Positions 34,257 through 42,462 of a stretch of DNA of 64,000 nt are shown in pieces. The notes beneath the pieces were generated by a model. It searched no databases. It was not told where the DNA came from and worked only from the letters and a program-made list of their open reading frames with translations. Made by a program: the position numbers and the translations under genes. The stretch's first letter is position 1; each line of letters begins with the position of its first letter. Source of the stretch: Novipirellula sp052161655 (GTDB lineage: Bacteria > Planctomycetota > Planctomycetia > Pirellulales > Pirellulaceae); the NCBI RefSeq assembly GCF_052161655.1, contig NZ_CP197418.1:3844001-3908000 (forward strand). Direction: 5' to 3'.

Positions 34257-35528
34257 TTAGATCAGGTCGACGATGCTTCCGAACTCGGGATCGATCAGTC
34301 GGCGGTAGGTGCGGACGGCGAAGCGATCGGTCATTTGCGCAAGCGTGTCACAGATGATTCGTGCGGAAGTGTGACTGTCGCCGTTTGCCGCCGCCAATGC
34401 CGCTTCGGTCTCAGCAGGCAGCAGCCGAAGTGGGCGTTTGCGACCGCCGAGGTAATTGTCGGCAAAGATCTTGTAAAGCTCGCCAAGCACGCGGCCCGCC
34501 TTGTGGTCGAGCTGCTGCAACTGCGGAGATCGGAACACGAGATCTAGCGAGATGCGTTTGTAAAGTTTCGACTCGGCGGCAGCCTCCGGCGTGACCGTGA
34601 CGTTGTAGCGGTAGCGTGCACTGTGGGCGGACATCAAGTTGTCCGGAGCAGCGACGATGTCGGCCGCGGCGATGAAGTGGCCTACTTTACGGCCCATCAA
34701 TGGCTCCAATCGGCGGCGGCGTATGGCACTGCAAAGATCGGCGATGTGTTTGTCGTCGTCATCTGTCGTGTCGTTCGTCTCGGCCCACCGCTCTAAATGT
34801 TCTAGACTGATGAATCCCGCGTGGTTGCCATCGACGATGTCGTTGAGCGAGTAGGCGGTATCGTCAGCCCAATCCATGATCTGGCATTCGACCGATTTGA
34901 ATCCATTGCGGACCGCGCCCGGTTGCAGTTCCGTCAGGAACGCGTCGCTGCCGAAAGTGAATTCCAGGAATTGTTTTTGTGTGTCGTAGACGAAGTGGTT
35001 GGCCACGTCGGGGGTTTCCGAGAGCAGCGTTTTGTACTTCAGCGTCGCGTCGAGAAATGCGCGAGAGGGATCCATGCCTTGCTTGCCATAAATGGTCTCG
35101 GTTAGCAGCCGAAGCGTTTGAGCATTGCCCTCGAATCCGCCATGGTCACGCATCAGTTCGTGCAGCACACGTTCGCCCGCGTGACCGAAGGGCGGATGAC
35201 CGATGTCGTGTGACAGGCATGCGGCCTCGACGAGATCGGGGTCGATGAAATAATCGTCGCGTAACGAGTCGTTGGTAACCTTCAGCCGGCCACAGATCGA
35301 GCGGCCAATTTGAGCGACTTCCAGTGAGTGGGTAAGCCGCGTGCGATAGAAGTCGTACTCACCCGACAGGAAGACTTGCGTTTTGCTCTGCAGGCGGCGG
35401 AAGGCAGAGGTGTACAGGATGCGGTCGCGGTCGATCTGAAACGGTGTGCGATAGTCGTCCGCGCGTCGCCGGTCGGGCCCCGAGAGCGGTTGGGTATCGA
35501 AGTCGTTATAGAACGTGTTTGCCATCAT
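34257..35528 (-). CDS. dgt: dGTP triphosphohydrolase (dGTPase-like HD protein)
   Basis: The 423-residue HD-domain enzyme should hydrolyse dGTP or other dNTPs to the nucleoside and triphosphate, limiting the dNTP pool. The metal-binding HD motif is in CLSHDIGHPPFGHAGE, and the N-terminal RDRILYTSAFRRLQSKTQV and RTRLTHSLEVAQIGRSI are family signatures. The GFEGNAQTLRLLT motif and MDWADDTAYSLNDIVDG (second Asp) complete the site. The start at 35528 (two tandem ATGs) places the conserved region near the N-terminus; a longer frame upstream is unlikely. The enzyme could also help protect against phages, as shown for some dGTPases, but nothing here suggests a dedicated defence locus. Confidence 0.93.
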   Translation of the reverse strand: MMANTFYNDFDTQPLSGPDRRRADDYRTPFQIDRDRILYTSAFRRLQSKTQVFLSGEYDFYRTRLTHSLEVAQIGRSICGRLKVTNDSLRDDYFIDPDLVEAACLSHDIGHPPFGHAGERVLHELMRDHGGFEGNAQTLRLLTETIYGKQGMDPSRAFLDATLKYKTLLSETPDVANHFVYDTQKQFLEFTFGSDAFLTELQPGAVRNGFKSVECQIMDWADDTAYSLNDIVDGNHAGFISLEHLERWAETNDTTDDDDKHIADLCSAIRRRRLEPLMGRKVGHFIAAADIVAAPDNLMSAHSARYRYNVTVTPEAAAESKLYKRISLDLVFRSPQLQQLDHKAGRVLGELYKIFADNYLGGRKRPLRLLPAETEAALAAANGDSHTSARIICDTLAQMTDRFAVRTYRRLIDPEFGSIVDLI

Positions 35529-36027
35529 GAGTTGCGATTGAACGGAGAATGGAGATTCAGATCGGTTTGTTGTATCGAATAAGAGCTCAGCCGTCTTTAC
35601 ATGCCCGTCACGATACAACATCGAGGTTCGGCTGATCGCATCGCAGACGACATCGCTTGCTAAAAAACGTCCGTGACCGATCATTTATGAGACGAAAACG
35701 GAGCAGTAAGCATCGCGACAAGATTGCGAGGATTGAATGGGTGAAAGCTAGCGTTATTCGTTGGCGATTGCGATATTTGCAGCCTTGTGCTATGTTTCGG
35801 CGCCGCTTTCAGCGGCTGTGAGCAACCTCAGAGAACCATCCCCGGGGCTCACAAGGTTGATCCCCCCCGTCAGATCACGCGATTTGCGGTCCGCATTTCT
35901 TTGTGTACCGTAGATTCTCGCGGCGATCACCGAAAGTTCCGGCTACTCCACTGCCGCGAACTTGTCACTTGACACTCTGAGCAGGCGTGCAAGTCGCCCC
36001 TGCCGATAGCAGCTCAATCCTTTTTCA
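35529..36027. other. Gene-free region between dGTPase and RIO-kinase genes
   Basis: No convincing gene was seen on either strand; a GCCGCT/AGCGGC mini-hairpin lies near 35800. Promoters for both divergent genes should be here. Confidence 0.5.
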
Positions 36028-36906
36028 GTGGAATTTCCATGTTCCCGAAGCAGTAACATTTTGAAAGCACCTAAGCGTATCCAACCTTTGATCGACGACG
36101 GCATGGTCGATGAAGTCCTTCGTTCCCTGATGAGTGGCAAAGAGGCCCAAGTTTATCTTGTGCGTTGTGGTCAGGAGATTCGCTGCGCCAAGGTATACAA
36201 AGAGGTGGCCGATCGCAGTTTCAAAAAATCGGTGCTGTACCAAGAAGGGCGAAAAATCCGTAACAGCCGCCGACAACGAGCGATGGGAAAGCGTTCTAAA
36301 TTCGGCCGTGATCAACAGGAGGTCGTTTGGCAAAGAGCCGAAGTGGACGCACTCTATTTACTCGCCGAAGCGGGAGTCCGCGTTCCTAAGGCCTACGGTT
36401 TCTGTGACGGCGTGTTGTTGATGGAGCTGATTACTGACGCGGACGGCGATGTGGCTCCGCGGCTGAACGATATCGCGTTGTCTGCAGAACAGGCCGTGAG
36501 AGATCATGCAACGGTCATGAACTATGTCTTGCGTATGTTGTGCGTCGGACTGGTGCACGGCGATTTGTCCGAATTCAATGTGCTTCAGAACGAAGAAGGC
36601 CCGGTCATCATTGACTTGCCACAAGCCGTGAATGCCGCAGGGAACAACAATGCTAAAAGTATGCTGCAGCGTGATGTTGGCAACATCACCGAATACTATT
36701 CGCAGTATGCCCCAGAGTTGGCAGACACTCACTACGCCGAAGAGATATGGGACCTGCACGAAAAGGGTGAACTCAAACCTGACTACAAACTAACGGGTGA
36801 GTTTGCGTTTTCGACAAAGGCAGCCGATGTCGATGGAGTGCTGCACCTGATCGACGTTGCGTACAACGAAGAACAGGAACGTCTGGAAAGAATGCAAAAC
36901 GGATAG
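36028..36906 (+). CDS. RIO1-family serine/threonine kinase
   Basis: The 292-residue kinase has the RIO fold: MSGKEAQVYLVRCG (ATP loop region), a lysine in CAKVYKE, the catalytic loop VHGDLSEFNVL and the metal-binding Asp in IIDLPQAVN (DxPQ in place of DFG), all diagnostic of RIO1. In archaea and eukaryotes RIO1 acts on the small ribosomal subunit; the bacterial role is unclear. It stands next to a SUI1 gene transcribed the other way. GTG 36028 starts the frame; a TTG at 36061 would begin the protein at KAPKRIQ and is nearly as plausible. Confidence 0.92.
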   Translation: MEFPCSRSSNILKAPKRIQPLIDDGMVDEVLRSLMSGKEAQVYLVRCGQEIRCAKVYKEVADRSFKKSVLYQEGRKIRNSRRQRAMGKRSKFGRDQQEVVWQRAEVDALYLLAEAGVRVPKAYGFCDGVLLMELITDADGDVAPRLNDIALSAEQAVRDHATVMNYVLRMLCVGLVHGDLSEFNVLQNEEGPVIIDLPQAVNAAGNNNAKSMLQRDVGNITEYYSQYAPELADTHYAEEIWDLHEKGELKPDYKLTGEFAFSTKAADVDGVLHLIDVAYNEEQERLERMQNG

Positions 36907-36928
36907 GACCGTCGGAACCATTACTGAC

Positions 36929-36996
36929 GTAGCGAAACACTCGCGAGAGTTTCGGCCTATGCTGTGATTCACGAAAGTCTTGACGACTTCCGTTAC
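36929..36996. repeat. Dispersed hairpin repeat family C, copy 2
   Basis: The left part (GTAGCGAAACACTCGCGAGA) and the right part (CGAAAGTCTTGACGACTTCC) form an imperfect inverted repeat between convergent genes. It matches the 37552 copy closely. Confidence 0.75.
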
Positions 36997-36998
36997 AT

Positions 36999-37340
36999 TC
37001 AGCGAACTCGATAGCCGATCGATTTAAGTTTTTCTTGCACGCGGGCGAGATGATCGCCTTGGATTTCGATCTGGTTTATTTGCAGCGATCCGCCGGCACC
37101 AATTGCGGACTTTAGCTCTGACAATAGCTTTGGCAGGTCTGTTTCCTCGTGCTTGAGGTCCTTGACGATCGTCATCACACGCTTGTTCTTGCGTTTCTCG
37201 GTGAACACCTTTGCCGTTTGCTTTTCAGCCGGCAAATACTCGTGAGCCGGAGGCGGGCACTTGCATGCTTCTTCGAGTTCGCCGCAACGATCACACGTGG
37301 GCGGAATGTCGAACGGGGTGCCTGCGAAAAGTCGTGTCAT
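36999..37340 (-). CDS. SUI1/eIF1-like translation factor (YciH family) with zinc-knuckle-like N-terminus
   Basis: The 113-residue protein has a C-terminal SUI1 domain: NKRVMTIVKDLKHEETDLPK, LLSELKSAIGAGGSLQ, EIQGDHLARVQEKLKSIG, with the GAGG turn of the family. The N-terminal 40 residues hold CDRCGELEEACKCPP (Cys-x2-Cys ... Cys-x-Cys), a possible zinc knuckle. Bacterial YciH homologues influence initiation fidelity. The neighbour is a RIO1 kinase, also linked to the small subunit in archaea and eukaryotes. Confidence 0.9.
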   Translation of the reverse strand: MTRLFAGTPFDIPPTCDRCGELEEACKCPPPAHEYLPAEKQTAKVFTEKRKNKRVMTIVKDLKHEETDLPKLLSELKSAIGAGGSLQINQIEIQGDHLARVQEKLKSIGYRVR

Positions 37341-37400
37341 CGTTTCAAGAATGTTTTGATTGAGGCAGTAGAGGAGAGTGCGGTGCGGGTTGTTGACTTA

Positions 37401-37466
37401 GTGAGCCGTGACGCGTAAGCGGCCGGGTTCCGTGCATTACCCGTTGCCTTACAGCCCGCGGCTCAC
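37401..37466. repeat. Dispersed repeat family A, copy 2 (inverted, diverged)
   Basis: It starts GTGAGCCGTGACGCG and ends CCCGCGGCTCAC, the reverse order of copy 1. Sequence differs from copy 1 at several places but the ends and the central CCGGGT remain. Confidence 0.75.
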
Positions 37467-37551
37467 CACTTCGATTTAATCAGCAGCCGGCTAGTTCGGT
37501 TCCCGCGTTCAACCAGGGCTAGCGCGCAATCGCAACGCTGTGAAACATTTC

Positions 37552-37621
37552 GTAGTGGAACTCGCGCGAGAGTTTCGGATCATTCGACAAATGCAACGAA
37601 AGTCTTGACGACTTCCGCTAC
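37552..37621. repeat. Dispersed hairpin repeat family C, copy 3
   Basis: The arms begin GTAGTGGAACTCGCGCGAGA and end CGAAAGTCTTGACGACTTCC, then GCTAC. The right arm is nearly identical to those at 28577 (reverse) and 36972. Confidence 0.78.
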
Positions 37622-37653
37622 GGCCATCACTAGCTTTTAGCTCTGAAAAAGCT

Positions 37654-38478
37654 TTAGGCTGCAAAGCGACCTTTGTCTTCGTCGCTCTTAGCCTCATCGG
37701 CTCGCGTCGCTTCGTCAATCCGAGGGACTTTTTCTTCGAATAATGGTCGTTTGGGTCGTCGTTCGGATTCCATCCGGTCGAACAGACTGCCCAACAATTT
37801 TGGATGAAAGCAAACGTAGCCCCAAATCAAACCGAATGCCGCTCCGCCAAACACGTCACTGATGAAGTGAGCTCCAGAGTACATCCGGTGCAACATCGTG
37901 CCAAGCAGCATCATTGCGAACACCCAGCGACCTCGCGGTAACACGGCGGCCAGCCCGATCGCGAACGCGGCTGCGACTGCCATATTCGAACTGGGAAAGG
38001 CCCGGGTGCCTGCGTCGAACGTCGCGACTTGATCCAGCGACCAATCGAACACCCAATGCCAAGCTTTGTCGTAAGTCGCGATGTCAAGATTGATGCGACT
38101 GGGACGCTCTCGCAATACAAACATTTTGGCGATAGTCGATACCGCACCGGCGCCCATGGCAAGCACGGCAAGCCGGGGGACATAGCGGCGGCGACGCGGT
38201 GCCATCAACAAAATGCAGAGCAGAATCAAAAAGACGCCAGTTGCATGCGAAAAGTAGCCCGCTAATTCAAACAGGCTCGCCACCTCTTTCGAGGGCCGAT
38301 TGATCGCCAGCCAACGACCGACTGGAACGTCGATCAACGTCAACATAGGAACGATTAATAGCGAGATGCCCGACATCCACATCAAACTGGTGGTGCGGAA
38401 CGGAGCAAGCTCGTCAGCGTCGGCGCCGCCAAACATCGACAACTTGGATCGAGATTTCGCGTAGTCACGATGGGACAT
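37654..38478 (-). CDS. PAP2-family membrane phosphatase with an altered second motif
   Basis: The 274-residue integral membrane protein has about six helices and the PAP2 pattern: KMFVLRERPSR near residues 118-128 (K-x6-RP) and HRMYSGAHFISDVFGG near 200 (Arg, His and Asp of motif 3). Motif 2 normally reads PSGH; here it is PSSN within AFPSSNMAVAAAF near residue 161, so the proton-donor His is Asn. That predicts weak or changed activity, or a sequence variant that keeps the fold. A highly charged C-terminal tail follows the last helix. The start at 38478 is preferred over one 13 codons upstream. Confidence 0.85.
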   Translation of the reverse strand: MSHRDYAKSRSKLSMFGGADADELAPFRTTSLMWMSGISLLIVPMLTLIDVPVGRWLAINRPSKEVASLFELAGYFSHATGVFLILLCILLMAPRRRRYVPRLAVLAMGAGAVSTIAKMFVLRERPSRINLDIATYDKAWHWVFDWSLDQVATFDAGTRAFPSSNMAVAAAFAIGLAAVLPRGRWVFAMMLLGTMLHRMYSGAHFISDVFGGAAFGLIWGYVCFHPKLLGSLFDRMESERRPKRPLFEEKVPRIDEATRADEAKSDEDKGRFAA

Positions 38479-39035
38479 TAGTACCACTTTCGATGTGAAA
38501 CATGATCCGTGCAACACGAGGGGGCTCTCGCAACACCAGAAGGAACATCAAGAGGGACCGTAGCTAATTTCGGGCGGCTCGCGAAAGAGCAGCCGAGCGA
38601 GAATTCTTAGAGAATCAGTGCAGATAGCAAAGCGTTTTACGGTGTTTTATTAAGAAAACACGATTCAGAAACGGCAAAACGACAGCGTTTTTCCAGTCGT
38701 CACCACTGCTCGTGCCGTAACCTAAAAATTTCCGTCCGTTCTGAAACGCTCGTCCGCAGGCTCTGCCCAGCGTCGTGCACGATATTAAGGCTGCAAATTA
38801 CAGAATTTGCATTTCGTAGCTACGCTCGCCAGAGCGTGGATTGTTGGCGTCCATTGCGAATCACCACCTTCTGGCGAAGGTAGCTACCAGAAAATCGTTC
38901 ACGGCGTTGGGCTCTGCCTTGGAACGCATTGCTCCCGAGGCTCCGCCTCGACCGCCCCTATTCGGCAGCCTGCAAGGCAGTGGGTTCCCAGGCAGAGCCG
39001 GGGAACCAGGAAGCTGGACTTGAGACGCGACGCCC
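38479..39035. other. Gene-free stretch with a family D repeat
   Basis: The 557-bp gap holds an A/T-richer part near 38620-38720, the likely PAP2 upstream region, and a dispersed inverted repeat at 38910-38999. No coding region was seen. Confidence 0.55.
38910..38999. repeat. Dispersed inverted repeat family D, copy 2
   Basis: Arms GGCTCTGCCTTGGAAC (38910-38925) and GTTCCCAGGCAGAGCC (38984-38999) are inverted with one mismatch. The interior contains AGGCTCCGCCTCGACC. Related to 25328-25413. Confidence 0.75.
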
Positions 39036-39986
39036 CTATCGCTCGCGGAACAGTTCGCTGATCGATTGGTCGTGGTGAATCCGCTTGATCGCTTCGGCCA
39101 ACAGCGGGGCGACGCTCAATTGAACCATATTCGGCAATTGCTTTTCTGCTGGCAACGGAATCGAATCGGTCACGATGATCGAATCGATCGGAGCGTCACG
39201 CAGTCGTTCGATCGCCGGGCCGCACAAAATTCCGTGCGTGCAAGCAATATGAATTTCCTTGGCACCCGCCTGGTGAACCAAGCGGGCGGCACCACAGATG
39301 GACCCCGCCGTGCTGATCATATCGTCAAACAACAAGGCGATTTTGCCTTCGACCGGGCCACCGATGATCGTACTCTGGCGTACTTCGGTCGCACTGGTTC
39401 GGCGTTTGTCGACAATCGCCAGCGATCCGCCGAGGCGTTTACCGTGACCCACGGCCCGTTTGATACTGCCCTCGTCGGGACTGACCACGACGATTTCTTC
39501 GTCTTTCAGACCGCGAGCGAGAAAGTGATCGTTCAGAACCGGAGCGGCGTACAAGTGGTCCACCGGCACGTCAAAGAAACCTTGGATCTGAGCCGCATGC
39601 AAATCCATCGTTAACACGCGGTCCGCGCCGGCTCGCGCGATCACATTGGCCACCAATTTCGCGGTGATCGGCACCCGACCTTCGTCTTTGCGGTCTTGCC
39701 GTGCGTAGCCAAAGTAGGGGATCACGGCGGTGATCCGTTCGGCACTGGCTCGTTTGCAGCAATCGATCATCACCAACAACTCGAACAGGTTGTCGTTGAC
39801 CGGTGGGGAAGTCGGCTGGACGAGAAACACGTCGCGGCCGCGGACGTCTTCGTCCAGTTTGCAATAGTTCTCGCCGTCAGGAAATTTGCCCAGCGTAATT
39901 TTCGCCGGTTCAAGATGCAGATGCTTACAAATTCGATCGGTCAGATCGCGGTTGGCTCGGCCGCTAAAAATTTTCAATTCACGCAT
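39036..39986 (-). CDS. prs: Ribose-phosphate pyrophosphokinase (PRPP synthetase)
   Basis: The 316-residue enzyme makes PRPP from ribose-5-phosphate and ATP for nucleotide, histidine and tryptophan synthesis. The PRPP-binding loop is LLFDDMISTAGS, the flexible loop region is GYARQDRKDEGRVPI, and TMDLHAAQIQGFFDVPVDHL is the classical signature. Length fits the family. The start codon lies 6 bp after the stop of the nucleotidyltransferase gene, an arrangement like the glmU-prs pair of Bacillus, so the two are co-transcribed. Confidence 0.96.
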   Translation of the reverse strand: MRELKIFSGRANRDLTDRICKHLHLEPAKITLGKFPDGENYCKLDEDVRGRDVFLVQPTSPPVNDNLFELLVMIDCCKRASAERITAVIPYFGYARQDRKDEGRVPITAKLVANVIARAGADRVLTMDLHAAQIQGFFDVPVDHLYAAPVLNDHFLARGLKDEEIVVVSPDEGSIKRAVGHGKRLGGSLAIVDKRRTSATEVRQSTIIGGPVEGKIALLFDDMISTAGSICGAARLVHQAGAKEIHIACTHGILCGPAIERLRDAPIDSIIVTDSIPLPAEKQLPNMVQLSVAPLLAEAIKRIHHDQSISELFRER

Positions 39987-39992
39987 GACAGC

Positions 39993-40778
39993 TTACGCAT
40001 ACCCCATCGATCGCATCGTTTCGTCGACTAGTTTCAGCTCGTCGGTGTTATTGATCGAAAGCGATTCGCAAGGCTGCAAGACCGCAATCGCTTCGACTGG
40101 TCGCCCGGCTTCACGAAGCAACTTGGCGGTATCGGTTAAATAGTACTCGCCTTGAGCGTTATCATTGCTCAATTTTGAAAGTGCGTCCAACAGGTCGGGC
40201 GTATTGAACAAATACGTACTCATGTTGACTTCGGTGATCTTGCGCTGTTCGTCGGTGGCGTCTTTGTGTTCGACGATCCCGGTGAACTCACCCGCCGCGT
40301 CTCGCACGATTCGCCCCAAACCCTCGGGATTTGCTTTTTCGAGCGTGCCGAGCAGTAATGCGGGCTTGGTTTCGCGAAAATGATCGAGGCACTTTTTCAA
40401 GCTGGTCGATTGAATCAATGGCGAATCGCCCGCAACGACGATCGTCGGCCCCGTCTGCTTTTCGAGTGCAGGGCGACAGATTTGGACCGCGTGACCGGTG
40501 CCGAGCTGCTCGTTTTGGTGAGCAAATTCGATATTGCCGCCGCGGCTGGCGAGCTCTTTTTTGACCGCGTCTGCTTCGTATCCAACGACGATAATCTGTC
40601 GTTTGATGCCCGCGTTTTCGAGTGCATCGAGCACGAAGTGGATCATCGCACGGTCGACCACAGGGCAGAGAACTTTAGGCAGGTCACTCTTCATTCGAGT
40701 TCCCTTGCCCGCGGCTAACACGATGGCACAAGGCTCGTCAAAAGCGTCGTTCGCTTGAGCGTTTGTCGATTCAGACAT
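39993..40778 (-). CDS. Sugar-nucleotidyltransferase, GlmU N-terminal-like, without acyltransferase domain
   Basis: The 261-residue protein has the nucleotidyltransferase core: CAIVLAAGKGTRMKSDLPKVL, LGTGHAVQICRPALE, VVAGDSPLIQSTSL and EHKDATDEQRKITEVN with a metal-binding Asp. Full GlmU is about 450 residues with a left-handed beta-helix acetyltransferase; only the first half is present here. It should form UDP-GlcNAc (or a related sugar nucleotide), with acetylation done elsewhere. It is upstream of prs. The start at 40778 is chosen because the longer open frame to 41318 has no credible protein character. Confidence 0.9.
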   Translation of the reverse strand: MSESTNAQANDAFDEPCAIVLAAGKGTRMKSDLPKVLCPVVDRAMIHFVLDALENAGIKRQIIVVGYEADAVKKELASRGGNIEFAHQNEQLGTGHAVQICRPALEKQTGPTIVVAGDSPLIQSTSLKKCLDHFRETKPALLLGTLEKANPEGLGRIVRDAAGEFTGIVEHKDATDEQRKITEVNMSTYLFNTPDLLDALSKLSNDNAQGEYYLTDTAKLLREAGRPVEAIAVLQPCESLSINNTDELKLVDETMRSMGYA

Positions 40779-41020
40779 GAGTAAATAGGAGATTTGGATG
40801 GGTTTGAAGGAGATTTCGATAGCTGAAGCTACTGCCCCACCGCGAACCGCAAAAACGCAAATGGCAATTTTCGGCCCGCCGCCGGCACACATGGTCGCAA
40901 GTCGTCGCGAATCAAACAAGCCGGTTGAGAAATGTTCGTCGTCGATCCCTCGCCACGTTGCCCGATGTGCGGCCACACCACCACGGTTTTCCAGAAATTT
41001 CTGGTAAACTAAGGGCCGAA

Positions 41021-41446
41021 ATGAACGAAAATCATAAATCCAAGCCGTTATTGCTGATCGCGATCGTTGGGACGCTTGTGGCCTGTGCCGCGACCGGAAT
41101 CGTTTTGCTGCAAACGATCCAGCCGGGCAACGATTCCTGGTTCCCCAAGTGCCAATTTTACCAGACCACGGGGATTCATTGCCCCGGATGCGGTGCGACA
41201 CGAGCCGTAATGGCACTGCTGCATGGCGACATGCTGCTGGCGTTGCGGAACAATGCGCTGCTGATCCTGGGCGGTCCGCTGTTGGTGATTTACATCGTCC
41301 GCCAAAACCGACGCCCAAATTTCGATCCGCGAGCCTCTGTGCGGATCGTGCTGATCCTAGTGACGGTGTTTGTCCTCTTTTTCGTCGCTAGAAATATCCC
41401 CTCCCCCACAAGTAGCCCGTTCGCGCCAGTGCCAGCAGCAAAGTAA
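41021..41446 (+). CDS. DUF2752 membrane protein
   Basis: The 141-residue protein has three membrane helices and the DUF2752 signature HCPGCGATRAVMALLHGD, after an N-terminal LLLIAIVGTLVACAATGIVL helix. Members are small membrane proteins of unknown function found widely in Planctomycetes and Bacteroidetes. The start at 41021 is preceded by AAGGG; a longer frame upstream is unlikely. The C-terminus is Pro/Ala-rich and short. Confidence 0.88.
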   Translation: MNENHKSKPLLLIAIVGTLVACAATGIVLLQTIQPGNDSWFPKCQFYQTTGIHCPGCGATRAVMALLHGDMLLALRNNALLILGGPLLVIYIVRQNRRPNFDPRASVRIVLILVTVFVLFFVARNIPSPTSSPFAPVPAAK

Positions 41447-41571
41447 CAGTCGCCAATAGCAAAGTAACCGGCGCCAACAGCAAAGTAACTGGCAGCCTGT
41501 CACCGCCCCTACACCGCTTCGTGTATAAATAGGAACACAAAATCGCTCTTCACCGCTCACGATGATCATCC

Positions 41572-42462
41572 ATGCCAGCGACCGCAACGGATCCACTGCT
41601 AAGCCCTGAATTACTCGGGCGACTCGAACGTTTGGAACTTGTCTCGCGCAAAGTCTTTCGTGGACGCATGAAAGGCGAACGCCGCAGCCGACGCAAAGGG
41701 GAAAGTGTCGAGTTCGCCGATTTCCGCCACTACGTCGCCGGCGACGATTTGCGGCTGATCGATTGGAATCTGTACGCGCGACTCGACCAACTGTTTTTGA
41801 AACTGTTTCTCGAGGAAGAAGACCTGCACTTCTTTTCCTTGATTGACGCCAGCGAATCGATGAACTTTGGCGACCCCACCAAACTTCGCGTTGCGAAACA
41901 GATGGCGGCAGCTCTCGGTTACGTCGGTTTGTGTCGCGCCGACCGCGTGAGTGTTTCGGTGCTTGGTCCCGAAGGCCGGCGGGCCCCGATTCTCCGCGGG
42001 CGAGCCAGTCTATGGAAAATGCTGGCGTATCTCGATTCGGTGCAAAGCGGTCATAACGTTTCACTGCACGACGGCGTTAAAGAGTTTGCCATGCGGGCGA
42101 CCGGCACCGGCGTCGCGGTGCTGCTAACGGATCTTATGGACAAAGAGGGTTACGAATCGGCACTGCGGATGTTGATCGGACGACGGATGGATGTGTTCGT
42201 CATGCACATTCTGTCGCCCGAAGAAATTGATCCGCCGCTACGTGGCGACCGCAAACTGATCGACGTCGAAGACCGTGACGAAGCCGAGATCACGATTAAT
42301 GCTCATGTGTTGAACAAGTACAAGGAAACCGTTCAAGCGTTTATGAATTCTGCCAAACACTTTTGCTCCAAGCGATCGATTATTTACATTCCCGTTCGCA
42401 CCGACACGCCGGTGGAGACGATTGTGACTCGCTATCTACGTGAGCGCGGGGTGGTGCGATGA
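41572..42462 (+). CDS. DUF58-domain protein of a MoxR/Bat-type locus
   Basis: The 296-residue protein shows the DUF58 mark: RRKGESVEFADFRHYVAGDD, LRLIDWNLYARLDQLFLKLF, then a vWA-like half with FFSLIDASESMNFGD (MIDAS-like DASES). DUF58 proteins usually pair with a MoxR AAA+ ATPase and BatA-type proteins in membrane-protein maturation or stress tolerance; here no MoxR lies directly upstream. The 4-bp ATGA overlap with the next gene shows coupling. Confidence 0.9.
   Translation: MPATATDPLLSPELLGRLERLELVSRKVFRGRMKGERRSRRKGESVEFADFRHYVAGDDLRLIDWNLYARLDQLFLKLFLEEEDLHFFSLIDASESMNFGDPTKLRVAKQMAAALGYVGLCRADRVSVSVLGPEGRRAPILRGRASLWKMLAYLDSVQSGHNVSLHDGVKEFAMRATGTGVAVLLTDLMDKEGYESALRMLIGRRMDVFVMHILSPEEIDPPLRGDRKLIDVEDRDEAEITINAHVLNKYKETVQAFMNSAKHFCSKRSIIYIPVRTDTPVETIVTRYLRERGVVR

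Larger units (their letters stand above)
37341..37653. other. Repeat-filled gap
   Basis: About 310 bp hold a family A repeat (37401) and a family C repeat (37552) almost back to back. No gene was seen. Confidence 0.6.

Noticed and set aside
34257..35528. dGTPase as part of a dedicated phage-defence island
   Set aside because: Neighbours are a propeller protein and a RIO kinase with no nuclease, helicase or other defence gene, so a housekeeping role is simpler.
40779..41318. N-terminal extension of the nucleotidyltransferase frame by 180 codons
   Set aside because: The extension is Arg/Ser/Gly-rich, overlaps the DUF2752 gene on the other strand, and the conserved core begins just after the ATG at 40778.
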